Part shown: positions 23,501 to 33,513 of the stretch, piece by piece
Position numbering within the stretch: the first letter of the stretch is position 1
Layout: each line of letters begins with the position of its first letter
Assembly (NCBI GenBank): GCA_022419385.1
Contig: JAJUBI010000009.1
Location: forward strand, 1 to 64,000
Source: Paraconiothyrium sp. Pb-2020
Taxonomy: Eukaryota; Ascomycota; Dothideomycetes; Pleosporales; Didymosphaeriaceae
Direction: 5' to 3'
DNA: 64,000 nucleotides
The notes under the pieces: generated by a model
The model's input: only the letters and a program-made list of their open reading frames with translations
Told to the model about the DNA's origin: nothing
Databases searched by the model: none
Program-made: the position numbers and the translations under genes

Positions 23501-23772
23501 TCTTGGACACCTTGCACAAGCGTTTCGGCGTTGATGCAAAAAGATTAAGCCTTCCTGAGTGGCTTGAACTGCTCCTAGAGAAGGCGCGATTGGATTCTAC
23601 GGGGCAGAAGAAGTATGTTGCCTTGAAGTTTTCTGACTTCTTGCGATCCATGGGTGACGGAAGAGAAGATATGAAGATTAGGTGTGAGAACATCGCGAAA
23701 GTGTCTCAGATGCATATAGCGCCCCTTACGGAGGACTTGCTGACAAAATGGCTTGAGACGTGGGAACTTTAG
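20504..23772 (+). CDS. NRPS-like enzyme: adenylation, carrier and thioester-reductase
   Basis: Exons 20504-20806, 20859-21120, 21171-22623 and 22671-23772 (introns 52, 50 and a proposed 47 nt); 1,039 aa, the usual size for A-T-R enzymes. Adenylation motifs: SSGSTGLPKP (across intron 2), YGSTE, YRTRDL, GRKDDIIVLSNGEKF and a Lys in FTRAGKGT. Carrier: DDDLFSSGLDSVM with the phosphopantetheine Ser near residue 600. Reductase: GSTGYLG near 680, FISSIAAVGNW, YGESK near 842. Such enzymes activate a carboxylic acid, hold it as a thioester and release it by NAD(P)H reduction as an aldehyde or alcohol; there is no condensation domain. The third intron has a weak donor (GTATTC); if it is not spliced the gene is frameshifted between carrier and reductase. 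It is the only complete biosynthetic core enzyme of this region. Confidence 0.87.
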
Positions 23773-25657
23773 GACCATGGAAGATCACAACGGTATGTAC
23801 TGCAAGAAAGATGCGGCAATTCTAGGATCTATTGTGTGCGCTCGATGGATCCTGTACCCCTCACTCGCTTTCTCTTCGTAGTTTGAATTCCATTTAGGGT
23901 TCATGGATGCTCTGTTCATTAATCCTCGCCCCCGCAAGAGATCGCTTATCTGACGGAAAATACACATAAATTACTCTTGGATACCTACACTGACCCTTAG
24001 ATGCGTCTATTTTACTCTGAATCTGTTGTCTTATTGCTTTGCACTCCCCTAGCGACTCAATCCTGATACAAAATTTAGAAGATGGCAAATGTTCATACAT
24101 AAAGGAGGTCTTTGCTAGCATCAAAATAGAACATCACAACATTCTCTCCTTTCCGCTACCTCTACTTGCTGTTCTAGGATGAGGCTTCTATCCGCAATGA
24201 GGCATCCAGTCCTCAGAAATGGCACATCCCTGATGTGGGTCTTGTTTACCTGCTGAAGAGCTATTATCTCCTTATCCTGAAGTTTTATTGCGGTAGGTTT
24301 TGTGGCTCCTAAAGGCTCGCGAACTCTTGAGGTAAACTCCCTCTGTTTACCCAAGCCAATACCCCTTGAGCAAAGGCTCTGGAAACTGCATATCCCACCC
24401 ATCCGTTGCCTGCCTCAACGCGACTGCTCCTGATCCAACATCAGACCAAGCCTCGTCCTGGTCAGTTCGCCTGCTTCTCAATGCCTCAGCCGTCCTTTTT
24501 ATCACCTGCACATCATCCCCTTTTGCCCGTGCGACAGATAAGAGCCGTACCTTCGACTGCCACACGTGACACAAGGTAAACGACAAGATCCACGGGAACA
24601 TATCTTGGACCAGCTCCTAGGTGATATTGTCCCTCATCTGTGCCACCAATTCGTTACTGAGTTTTTTTAGGCCAAGTAACGAAGTCTGATAGAGGTATAC
24701 CCAGTCAGGAAGCCAATGCAGCATGAGTTTCGTAGTATAATACGTTACGCTTGGCTACTGCGCTATGAACAAACGTTTCCCCACTCCTCGCGCGGCACCT
24801 GTGACAAAGGTGGGAGTACAATATCAGGCTGGCCCAACGCGAGGCACTGGCCTATGTGACCGCCCATGGAAACACGGACAACATGGGCTTTTCCGCCGTG
24901 GGCGTGCATCGAATGAGTTGTGCGACATACATGGCTGGGTTGTCGGTCGTGCCAGGTTCAATGTGGCGTAACGCAGAATGCAACGGAAGGTCGGGTGGAG
25001 GAACGTAGAAGTCAGAGAGGTGTGGAAGGACGAGCGCAAATTCAAGAGGACACGTGAAGCCTCGGCGAAGTAGGACAACACATTCCAGCTTATGGTCATT
25101 GCATAAGCTCAACGACAATGACATAATAGGTGAGCCTGTTGATGCATGCGGGACCATGACAAATAATACGAAGCGGGACAGTCTTTATCTGTTGACGACA
25201 AGGAAAAAGATTACACCTTCTTGTGCGTGTTGGCTCTGGGCTCCCGTTGCAAAGTTCCTACGCAGGAGAGTTTGATGTGGCCAGGAAAGTTGTCGCGAAG
25301 TGGCACTGGCGCGGGTCCATCAAGAGTGTATGACCCGTGCAACCACCTGGCTTCAGGCTGGCTCTGGTGTCCGAGGGGTCCCGATCCACGGTGGAACATC
25401 AGATAGACTTTGGGGAAATTTACACAGTAATGACGCTACATTCTTGCTTCCCCTAACCCAAGCAGATGCGCATTGCCGGATGCACACAGCGACAGCCTAA
25501 TACCCTAGGTGAGGGGGCGGCACGGTGGCCAGCACCACCAATCAGAGTGTATGCATTCGCTGAGTAAGAATTGTGAGCAAAACGGGTTGTTGACCCTGAA
25601 CACGACAATGCTTCACGAAAGCGACCCGGATCGAACGTAAACTCGCCCCCTTACACC
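23773..25657. other. Long intergenic stretch with one coding remnant
   Basis: 1,885 bases. Apart from the minus-strand remnant at 24347-24722 I recognise no gene. Confidence 0.5.
24347..24722 (-). pseudogene. Unidentified helical coding remnant
   Basis: Reading the minus strand from about 24722 gives a protein-like helical sequence (HWLPDWVYLYQTSLLGLKK, later FPWILSFTLCHVW, AEALRSRRTDQDEAW) broken by one TAG where the context suggests Trp. Amino-acid composition is that of a real protein, and the style resembles the C-terminal end of fungal transcription factors, but I do not recognise a family. Kept as a possible remnant of a cluster gene. Confidence 0.3.
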
Positions 25658-26493
25658 ATGGCATCAAACTTACTACAATACATACAATACAGTCCTTGGC
25701 TAAGCGGCCAGTATAAGACTCGTACCGTCATCGCTTATATTGTTCTAGCGTCGGCCGCGATCTCGGTCCTTCACTATACTGTCGCGCTAGCTTTATACAA
25801 CGTAGATCAAAAGGATGCTGCACTGAAAACACCTCCATTGCTTCCTCACTTTATTCCTGTCATAGGCAACTTTCCTTGGAAGTTTTTTTGGGATCCGGTT
25901 CATAACGTACAAGTAGACATCAACGTACTCCTTCAACATCCTATCCTGCAAACAGTATTTGCGGAGAGCCTGAGACTTCGATGTCACAACATGTTCATTC
26001 GCAAGACCACACAACCTATCACGATCGTGGACTGGTTGATTCCGAAGGACATTTCGTCATTGCATGGTCTACTCCAGGTGAGGTGAACCCGAAAAGTGTA
26101 CTCGCCGGGTTTTCTGATTGTCGTTCTCTCATAGGTCGTATGAACACGAAAGTTTAGAGTGACTCCGACAGCCTACACCCAGTCGATACTTTTTGGCCTG
26201 GTCGTTTTCTGAAGTACACTAACAATTCCGAGCTTCCCGTATTCTCGCTAGCTGGAACAGAAGGCTCGTGGCTTCCATTTGGAAGTGGCGCAAACCTCTG
26301 TCCGGGAAGACATTTCGCAAAAGTGCATTGTCTTGTGACTTTGGCTTTGATGGTAGATGAATTTGATTGCGATATCCTAGCCAGCCCCAAGGACCTCAGA
26401 TGGACCTTAGTAAATTCGGGATGGGAGTGCTCGGGCCTAGTGGTACAGTTTCGGCTAGGCTCCGTAGAAGGGATGATCAAGAATAATGCATAG
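25658..26493 (+). pseudogene. Cytochrome P450 with its middle deleted
   Basis: The 5' part (25658-25910) encodes an ER membrane anchor (AYIVLASAAISVLHY) and the proline hinge PPLLPHFIPVIGNFPW. The frame then jumps directly to the helix-K region, FAESLRLR (ExxR), so roughly 250 residues from helix A to helix J are missing. After a candidate intron (GTGAGG at 26078 to CATAG at 26134) come the PERF-like segment FWPGRFL and a correct haem motif FGSGANLCPGRHF at about 26278, to a stop at 26491. TAG at 26155-26157 stands where relatives have Trp (KVW), a TGG to TAG change, and the intron phases do not match. Non-functional; presumably a former tailoring enzyme. Confidence 0.85.
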
Positions 26494-27624
26494 GGCATAC
26501 CAACAGCCCACGAGATTTTACACTTAGTGGAGCCTCGTTTCGAGTGTCTGTTCTTCTGAATCTTGTTTGTCAACATGAGTTTGTACGGGCATCCAAGCGT
26601 ACACGAGAAATCGCAAATCAATATCACCGGTTTCGATCGCGGAGCGGGCCTCAATGAAGCAATTCGAGGAGTCGCGCTAGAGAGAGTGATATGTGATCGT
26701 GGGCGCAGCCTCAAGCGCTCAAAAAATGCCGATGTCGTTCCAAGTGTACCACTTCGCGTCATAGTGCCTTGACTCGCTTCTTCATATATCTTGCCGCGTT
26801 CCAATTTTGCTGCCCACGAGAATGTGATGACAGCCTACGCGTTCCGGACCTCCGGAGGTACATCGTCAACAGCCGCAGCTCACGTATGTATCTGAGCCCC
26901 GCCACCTTTCAATAGCTAGTCGCCATCTGTAACTGTGTCACATCTCTTATGTTCCACAAGACTAGTGCCCAACTCGTTGGGCTGCATGGCTGTATACACA
27001 GAAGTTACACAAGCTCACGGGTCGTAGTGGGTCCACTCCCCGGAAAGCCTAGGGAATTCTATGTGAAGCATCTAGCCGTACGCACTTCATACTGCTGAGC
27101 TGCCAGTGTAGAGCTTGTATCGCTGTTCGTGGTGGAAAGGCGTTAACGCCCGGGATTGAACCGCACTGCCGCCGCAATGTCATATTGACCGAGAACTAAC
27201 GTAGCTGCTATCTCTCAAGCACGGCTGGCATTTACTGTTCGGGGAAACAATCCCTAGACTTGAGTTCAGGTCCCAGTGTCTGCGTCAGTGCTTTCAAAGG
27301 TTACTCTAATGTTCATGTCTGCGGGGCTATCACTCCGGCACAGTCATCACGTCGTTCGTTGGGCTTTTGTGACTCTTGTTCCAGTCAGAAGAGGACTCAG
27401 TGCTTGAACATTGCATATAAAATATCGTAATGTTCGTGCTTGTTGGCCTTCCCTCATAGATCTCTACACCCCCTTCACAATAACTGGCGCTCGACTCATC
27501 GACTAGAAAACAGCGCAAACAAGCACCAGCCAAACAGTGGTCGGATTAAGCAACGTATCTTTCCAATCCTCTCCACGTCTCGTCACTCATATTCTATCTC
27601 CAAGCATTTCAACAGTCCGCACAA
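26494..27624. other. Intergenic
   Basis: 1,131 bases with no recognisable gene. A GGATTGAACC string near 27155 recalls a tRNA B box but no tRNA folds around it. Confidence 0.55.
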
Positions 27625-28080
27625 ATGGATCCTGGTGGTTTTGCTGAGTTCGCCCAGAAGAAGTACGGCAGAGAACGCGCACCAGAAGAACCCGTACCCG
27701 ACGAAAAGAAGGATACTCAGAGGAGAGTGATGGTTACGCTTACATGCCCGATCACTGCCGTGATTCCTATCATTGAATGTAAGTGGTCCTATCTGTGACT
27801 GCGGGAGTGGTATTCTAATATGTATTCAGCTTCGATCAAAACCTTTGCACGAAGTGCTCTGGCTGATACCTCGATTTCGGGTAATCTTTGGGGTGCCGAG
27901 GTGAGGTTTGAAGTTGAGGAGGACAAAGAAGAGATTATTAAGACAGAAACCGAATACGATAGTGACATTGCCGCATTGAACGCATTGCTGAACAAGGTAT
28001 GTGAGGATGAGCGGTTCAAGGCAGCTAGGGATTTTCGTCAGGCCCAGCCCGCCTCGAGGGATAAAGGGTCTACTGCTTGA
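27625..28080 (+). CDS. Small hypothetical protein, two exons
   Basis: Exons 27625-27778 and 27830-28080 around a 51-nt intron with textbook signals (GTAAGT, CTAAT branch, TTCAG); 134 aa. ATG has ACAA before it. The N-terminus is charged (GRERAPEEPVPDEKKD), followed by a hydrophobic stretch (VTLTCPITAVIPIIE) across the splice and an acidic middle (EVEEDKEEIIKTETEYDSD). No signal peptide or known domain. Clean splicing and codon-like composition make it a likely real gene; function unknown. Confidence 0.55.
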
Positions 28081-28790
28081 GAAATACCTCCTGTGAACTG
28101 AGGGTGTATGATGTGTATACTTTTTACTATGGAATTGTTGTATTTCAACCCTGCTGAGATTTGGAATGCACTTCCTTCTTGTTTCCGTATATTCTCAGGG
28201 TATCCTATTTTTCCTACTTTGTGTTCATTGCGTGGGGGTGGACTTTGTATACGGACAATCGTTGATCAGCTGTTCATAATCTCCAGTTCCTTAATTTCAT
28301 ACGACTACCAGATACTCCCCTCTCTACTTTCCAGGCCTTGATACACATATGAATGAGTCAGCGCCGTCACGAAATTGATGTGATGGAGCTGAAATTTAGT
28401 TTATGGGGATGAGACCATGGAACCCGTCCACTGAGCCGCACAGCATCGGGCAAAATAAGGAGGTTAGAGGGCGAAATTCGTTTTGTGGTGAGGGGCAAGC
28501 GCTAGCTTTACTTGTGTAACCTGTCGGAGCTGCTTCGTCGTGTCCTTAGCATACCGAATTGCTTTGCTTGTCGACGCGGGATCTGGATTTCAGCGAGAAT
28601 GTGAAATACGCGTGGTACTTGTGATAATTAGCACTACGCTTTACTGTTGTATTGGTAGATTAGGGTCGCCTACCTACGAACTGAGTCAATGTGATATTGA
28701 GTCAAATTCCTGAGACCATTGTGTCGCCTTTCGATAGGAAACACACATGCTGTACATGATACATGGGTATACTCAGGTAGCCCTATAAGC
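28081..28790. other. Intergenic
   Basis: 710 bases between the 3' ends of two convergent genes. Pyrimidine-rich, nothing coding seen. Confidence 0.55.
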
Positions 28791-30206
28791 TCATAATCTC
28801 GGTGGTTGCACCGCTAGATCCTCCAGAAACATATGGAAATTCGGAACGAAAACACAGTCGTACTTCCTGAACCGCATGATGCCCCAGTCAAGCTGCTGTA
28901 ACTTGTTCCAGCCACCAAAATAGTCTTTCACACACTTGTTCATCAGGGCTCTCATCCAAGGTTGCGCCTGGTTCTCGTAATAGTCGCGCAATCGCGTTCG
29001 CGCTTCGTCCACGAAATGTGGCTCGATCAAGTACACATACTCACTCTCCCAACGGTTGGGACCAGAGAGTGCTATCACGCGATCAAGCGCGACGGGCTCG
29101 ATGACTGGGCCTTTGTACGCGTCGAAACCGGTCAAAAGGCTCAGTTGGTACTCTTGAATGAGTGGCGGTTGCCACTTTAGGGCAGGTATGCTGTTGATCA
29201 CGATCGCGTCGTCGTAGCAGTCGTGGCGAGCAAAGCCATTTGAGGTGCGAAAGAAATCTTTCAGATCTCCGGGAAGGGAAACATCAAGATGAACCTCGGC
29301 ACCCGCGATGTCCTCATCGTGAGCGGGCGGGTTGCGGATCTTGTCCCCAAACTTAGCTTCAACTACGTCGGCGAGTTCTTCCATAGGTTTCAGTGCAAGC
29401 GGGCGACTTGGCCCATCGCGCAACCGTTGCTCAATGGTGCGGATCGCCTGTTCAGCTTTCTCTTCGAGCTCTCTGTTGTCGATGTCGAGTTGATCGCGAA
29501 GCACACCTGTGACCAGCAGCCTCCACGCGTACCGCAGCTTAGGCATCTCGTCATACAATCTGCAGGCGCATTCCTGGATAGCCTGTGTGGCTTTACTCAT
29601 CATTGCTTTCGCTTCCTGTTGTCTTCCCTTGGACATCAGGTAGTCGATCGCCCTAGATCGTACCGCGCGACCTTGAAAAGAGCCTGGCGCGCACATATCT
29701 GAGAGTTCTGTCATCGTTGCGACGACTTCGTCTTCATCAAATTTATCGATTCCCTCATTGAAGATCCGTTTCAGCGTATTTTCTACTTCCATCTGATGTT
29801 TGTCATTTGGAGGGGCTTTGAAACACCGCTTTTCCACCCACGACACTTCATCGTTTTGTCTCTTCTGCAACGCCTCTTCGTCGTCCATTTCTGGCCCTTG
29901 AATCTGTGCTGCTTCCCAAGCAAAATTTAGGAACGGCCAATGATTGGCCGCACCATCGTACATGCCTTGTGGTATGTAGGTAGGGTTGTGGAGGAGCTCC
30001 TGGATCCTGGTGGCCATATCGACGCGTCCGAGCATAGCAAGGTTCACGGAGAGGAAGGCTGCAGTTTGTCGCACCCCAGCTGTCCATCGTTCAGCTAAGA
30101 TTTGTTCGTTAGAGAACTCCGAGAAGACTAGCCTCTCGAGCGCGGACGGGACTGGCGCGTCTACATCTCTTTCGGGTGTTGCTGGGCCTTGCCGGATACG
30201 TGGCAT
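28791..30206 (-). CDS. SMI1/KNR4 (SUKH) family protein
   Basis: One exon of 471 aa from ATG 30206; the frame stays open 150 bases further upstream (to a stop near 30359) without an ATG, so an upstream exon is possible. Residues 1-270 are helical repeats (LLHNPTYIPQGMYDGAANHW, EECACRLYDEMPKLRYAW-like). From about 290 the SMI1/KNR4 fold begins: GAEVHLDVSLPGDLKDFF then TSNGF, and ends with YVYLIEPHF. In yeast, Knr4 links cell-wall integrity signalling to morphogenesis; elsewhere SUKH proteins bind diverse partners, including immunity proteins to toxins. The long helical N-terminus differs from yeast Knr4, so a general SUKH label is safest. Confidence 0.75.
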   Translation of the reverse strand: MPRIRQGPATPERDVDAPVPSALERLVFSEFSNEQILAERWTAGVRQTAAFLSVNLAMLGRVDMATRIQELLHNPTYIPQGMYDGAANHWPFLNFAWEAAQIQGPEMDDEEALQKRQNDEVSWVEKRCFKAPPNDKHQMEVENTLKRIFNEGIDKFDEDEVVATMTELSDMCAPGSFQGRAVRSRAIDYLMSKGRQQEAKAMMSKATQAIQECACRLYDEMPKLRYAWRLLVTGVLRDQLDIDNRELEEKAEQAIRTIEQRLRDGPSRPLALKPMEELADVVEAKFGDKIRNPPAHDEDIAGAEVHLDVSLPGDLKDFFRTSNGFARHDCYDDAIVINSIPALKWQPPLIQEYQLSLLTGFDAYKGPVIEPVALDRVIALSGPNRWESEYVYLIEPHFVDEARTRLRDYYENQAQPWMRALMNKCVKDYFGGWNKLQQLDWGIMRFRKYDCVFVPNFHMFLEDLAVQPPRL

Positions 30207-30785
30207 ATTGAGAGGCGCTCCGAATTTCGGGAAAATCACCGCTACTGAAAAGGCAACGGACTCGACCTTTCCTTGTGATGAGAGTTTGAGGTCACGGTCT
30301 ATCCACGGGGCTAACTTCCGGTGTAAGATGAGGTCTAGGTTCCCCGCATGTATCTAGGAGTCGCCTATACTAGTGCTTAGATGCGCTTTTCATTACGCCA
30401 CGCTAAGCCATCTCCAGGAAACTCAACCTATGCCATCCATGAACTATATCTCGCCGTATATCTAGAATTTCATTATTGATGCAGGATAGGTGATCTGGGT
30501 GAGGAATGGATCGATGAAGTGCCCTTGAGCACGTCTTGCATTATTCCCGTTCAGGAAGCTAACCGCGCGCCCAATTCGGTGATCGCGCGAATTGGTGGGG
30601 TCATTAGTAACAGCGGGCTCTCGGCCACTCTAGCCTTAATTCGTTTGGCGTACGCTTATATATTTGCGCGTCGAAGGATCTGATAAGATGCCTTTCCATC
30701 TCAAGATCTTAGTAGGTATCTCCTGGCCTGCGCCGCGATTCAGTTTGGTGTGATAGGTAGGATAAAGATTTTTTCAACGAACGAC
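30207..30785. other. Divergent promoter region (SUKH / amidase)
   Basis: 579 bases between two divergent genes. A run of alternating GCGCGC/AATTGG near 30560-30600 is the only visible feature; no coding signal apart from the possible 5' extension of the SUKH frame. Confidence 0.5.
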
Positions 30786-32782
30786 ATGGCCATAGATTGG
30801 CAGAGCATTTGCGCATCGGCGCAGAATGACCTGCTTCAATCTATACCTGCAAAATGGAGGATCGACACAAAACCCTACGACAATCTGACTGATGTCTCGC
30901 GCGTACCCCTGACATGCGGGGTTTTGAGCCAGGAACAGATCGAGATTACCAACCACACGGTCACAGAACTTGCGAAGAGGATTCGATCGCGTCAATACAA
31001 AGCGACAGAAGTGCTCGAGGCTTTCGCTGCACGAGCTGCAATTGCGCATCAGCTTGTAAGTGAATGCGCTTGCTGTGGCAGACGTGCTGATAGCGACATA
31101 GGTTTTCTGTTTGACCGACTGGTGGTATGATGATGCTTTCGCAGATGCTGAACAGCTTGACGCCATTCTCCAAAACAGTGGTCAACCATTAGGCCCCCTA
31201 CACGGCGTGCCTGTTGCACTAAAGGTATGACAGTACTGGTATTGTCGTTGCAACGACTAACCCACGCTGTCCAGGATACCTATAGTGTTAAGGGTCGGAT
31301 TACAACGCGTGGCCACGTTATCAATAAAGTAGATGCAATACCCTCTCGCCATGATTCTGATGTTGTTCGCATCATCCGCGAAGCGGGAGCCCTGTTGTTC
31401 TGCAGGACTACGATGCCTCAGACCGGATTTATATTGGAGACCGTTAGCAACTTGTGGGGCCGCACGTTGAATCCACGCAATAGGCGTCTAGGCTCTGGAG
31501 GCAGCTCTGGAGGAGACGGTGCATTGGTCGCCATGAAGGGGTGCCCTATCGCTCCATCAACTGATGTTGGGGGTTCTATTCGTGCCCCAGCTGCTTTCAA
31601 CGGGCTCTATGCAATGCGGCCGACGGCAATGCGGGTACCCAAGAACCTGTGGGAAGGTACAATGTCTGGGCAAATGGCCATTCGAGATTCTGCAGGCCCT
31701 GTCTGCCACTCTGTGGACGACATCCGGCTCTTTACCCGACTCCTAATTACGAATGATCAGGCTCGGTATGACACTAATGCAGTGCCCGTTCCATGGAGAG
31801 ACGTTGTTCTGGCTTCAAAGCTTTGCATTGGAATCATGAAATGGGATCACGTAGTGATGCCTCAACCTCCTATTCTTAGAGCGATCGAGCATACAAAAAA
31901 TGTTCTTTTGGCTGCTGGACACGAAGGTCGGATTGCGATTGGTTCTTGAAAGTTGACACAGGCTAATGGGAACGCAGTGATTGAGTTTGAACCTCCATTC
32001 GATTACTGGGATCTCGTAAAGTGCTATGTACCATATCTCCTCCTTGGTCATTGCAGCGAGAGCTGACATGGCGCAGTTTAGCATCTTACTCCAAGAGGGA
32101 GGCAAAGATACTCTCACTGTAATCAATGCTTCTGGAGAGCCTCCCGCCCCTGCGTTTACAAACCTCCTTAAGGTATACAATGCTAGGCCTCTTTCCGCTT
32201 CAGAATTAATGAAGGTATGTCCACCGTTATCGGATTGAGACAAAGCTTAAAGTCTCGCTCAGTTGCACCTCAAGATGCGAGCTTTCAAAGTCCTATTTGC
32301 AGATGCGTGGAACGCCACAAAGGAAAAGACATCTAGTCGTCGTCCAATGGATGCACTGGTCTGCCCGGTTGCGCCTTCGACAGGTATTCCGCATGACTTC
32401 GACATCTACTGGGGGTATACATGCATATGGAATCTTCTCGATTATCCATCGACTGTCCTGCCAATTCCTGGATTCAAGATCGGCCCGGAAACCGACCCAC
32501 CCAATCCAGAATATCAACCCAACACTACAAATCCGTACGACAAAGCGAATCAGGACATGTGTAAGTCTTTTGTCAACCATATCAAGATCGAATATCAACG
32601 CGAAAACACTGACTCGTGGCTTAGATGATCCGTTACTCTTCTCGAATCAGCCTACAACCGTTCAGATTGTTGCTAGACCTTACGATGACGAGGAACTGAT
32701 TGAGATTAGCTCCGTAATCGACAAGGAATTGCACAAAACATCTGCATCGCTCTCAGAGTCAATAGGTAGAAGTAAATTATAG
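30786..32782 (+). CDS. Amidase-signature hydrolase
   Basis: Exons 30786-31055, 31102-31224, 31275-31926, 31978-32020, 32061-32214, 32263-32560, 32625-32782; 565 aa. The fourth intron (40 nt, GTGCTA donor) is the weakest join; the others have good signals. The Ser-cisSer-Lys triad is visible: Lys in GVPVALKD (across intron 2), cis-Ser in GSGGSSGGDGALV, and the nucleophile Ser in STDVGGSIRAPAAF. The N-terminus (QSIPAKWRI) and the C-terminal YDPLLFSNQP segment match fungal acetamidase-like proteins. No signal peptide, so cytosolic hydrolysis of a small amide or ester is likely. Substrate is not predictable. It is complete and undamaged, unlike the cluster genes to the left. Confidence 0.85.
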
Positions 32783-33513
32783 TTAAATAAACGCAATTGT
32801 GAAAGACTGAATTATGTCTATTCTCACTGTCTCGGCGTCGCATCACCAACAATCACGATTACCGAGTACCTTCTGCAATCCCAATGCGACGATCACGATA
32901 AATAAATATTTTACTGTGCTAGGTTGGCGGTACATCTGGGACTGACGCACGACATTGGGAGTCGTCGGAGCACAAGCTTACGATACGAGGACCTAAAAGC
33001 GACCCCCGCTCCGAGTCCTACTCCGCCTCAACCACAAGCGACATCGGCACTGCTCTATGTACACCGCCAGCCTACCACAGCCACACTTGAAGCACATTCT
33101 ATCTCGCGCCAAATGTTACCGAAGGAGCATGTGCATGATTGTTACAGATGATATGTCAGATGCTATACTTCGCGTAGCATGCTGAAACCCAAAAATTTAA
33201 TCTCTGTGCTTGAAACCAGGCATACCAGACTTTGAGACCAAGCTGCGAAAAGTTCACAATCACGACACGATATTAAGACGACCCTGAAACATAACGAAAG
33301 GTTCGAAGCGAGTATTGCTCTGTAGCTATTCTTCCGCTGTTTGAGACGCTGTGAGAACTGGACCCGCTGCGTGGCGCAAGTCCCGGACCGGACCCCGGCG
33401 GTCGCGCAATCCTTGTACCTGATTTCCATACATTTCTGTGCACCGGTTTATTCTGTTTGATCTTATGAGTTTGGTCCGCCTTTGACCCTTTTTGACGTTC
33501 TGAAGACCTCATT
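32783..33513. other. Intergenic; upstream of the beta-helix enzyme
   Basis: 731 bases. Near 33383 there is a CGG-rich patch (CCGGACCGGACCCCGGCGG) about 130 bases before the start codon of the next gene, a plausible zinc-cluster regulator site. Otherwise nothing coding. Confidence 0.5.

Noticed and set aside
24600..25500. Overlapping 60-100 codon frames on both strands
   Set aside because: Typical background for 50% GC DNA; no recognisable sequence besides the remnant listed.
27130..27180. GGATTGAACC, a reverse-strand tRNA B-box-like string
   Set aside because: The flanks do not form a T-arm or an acceptor stem, and no A box lies at the right distance.
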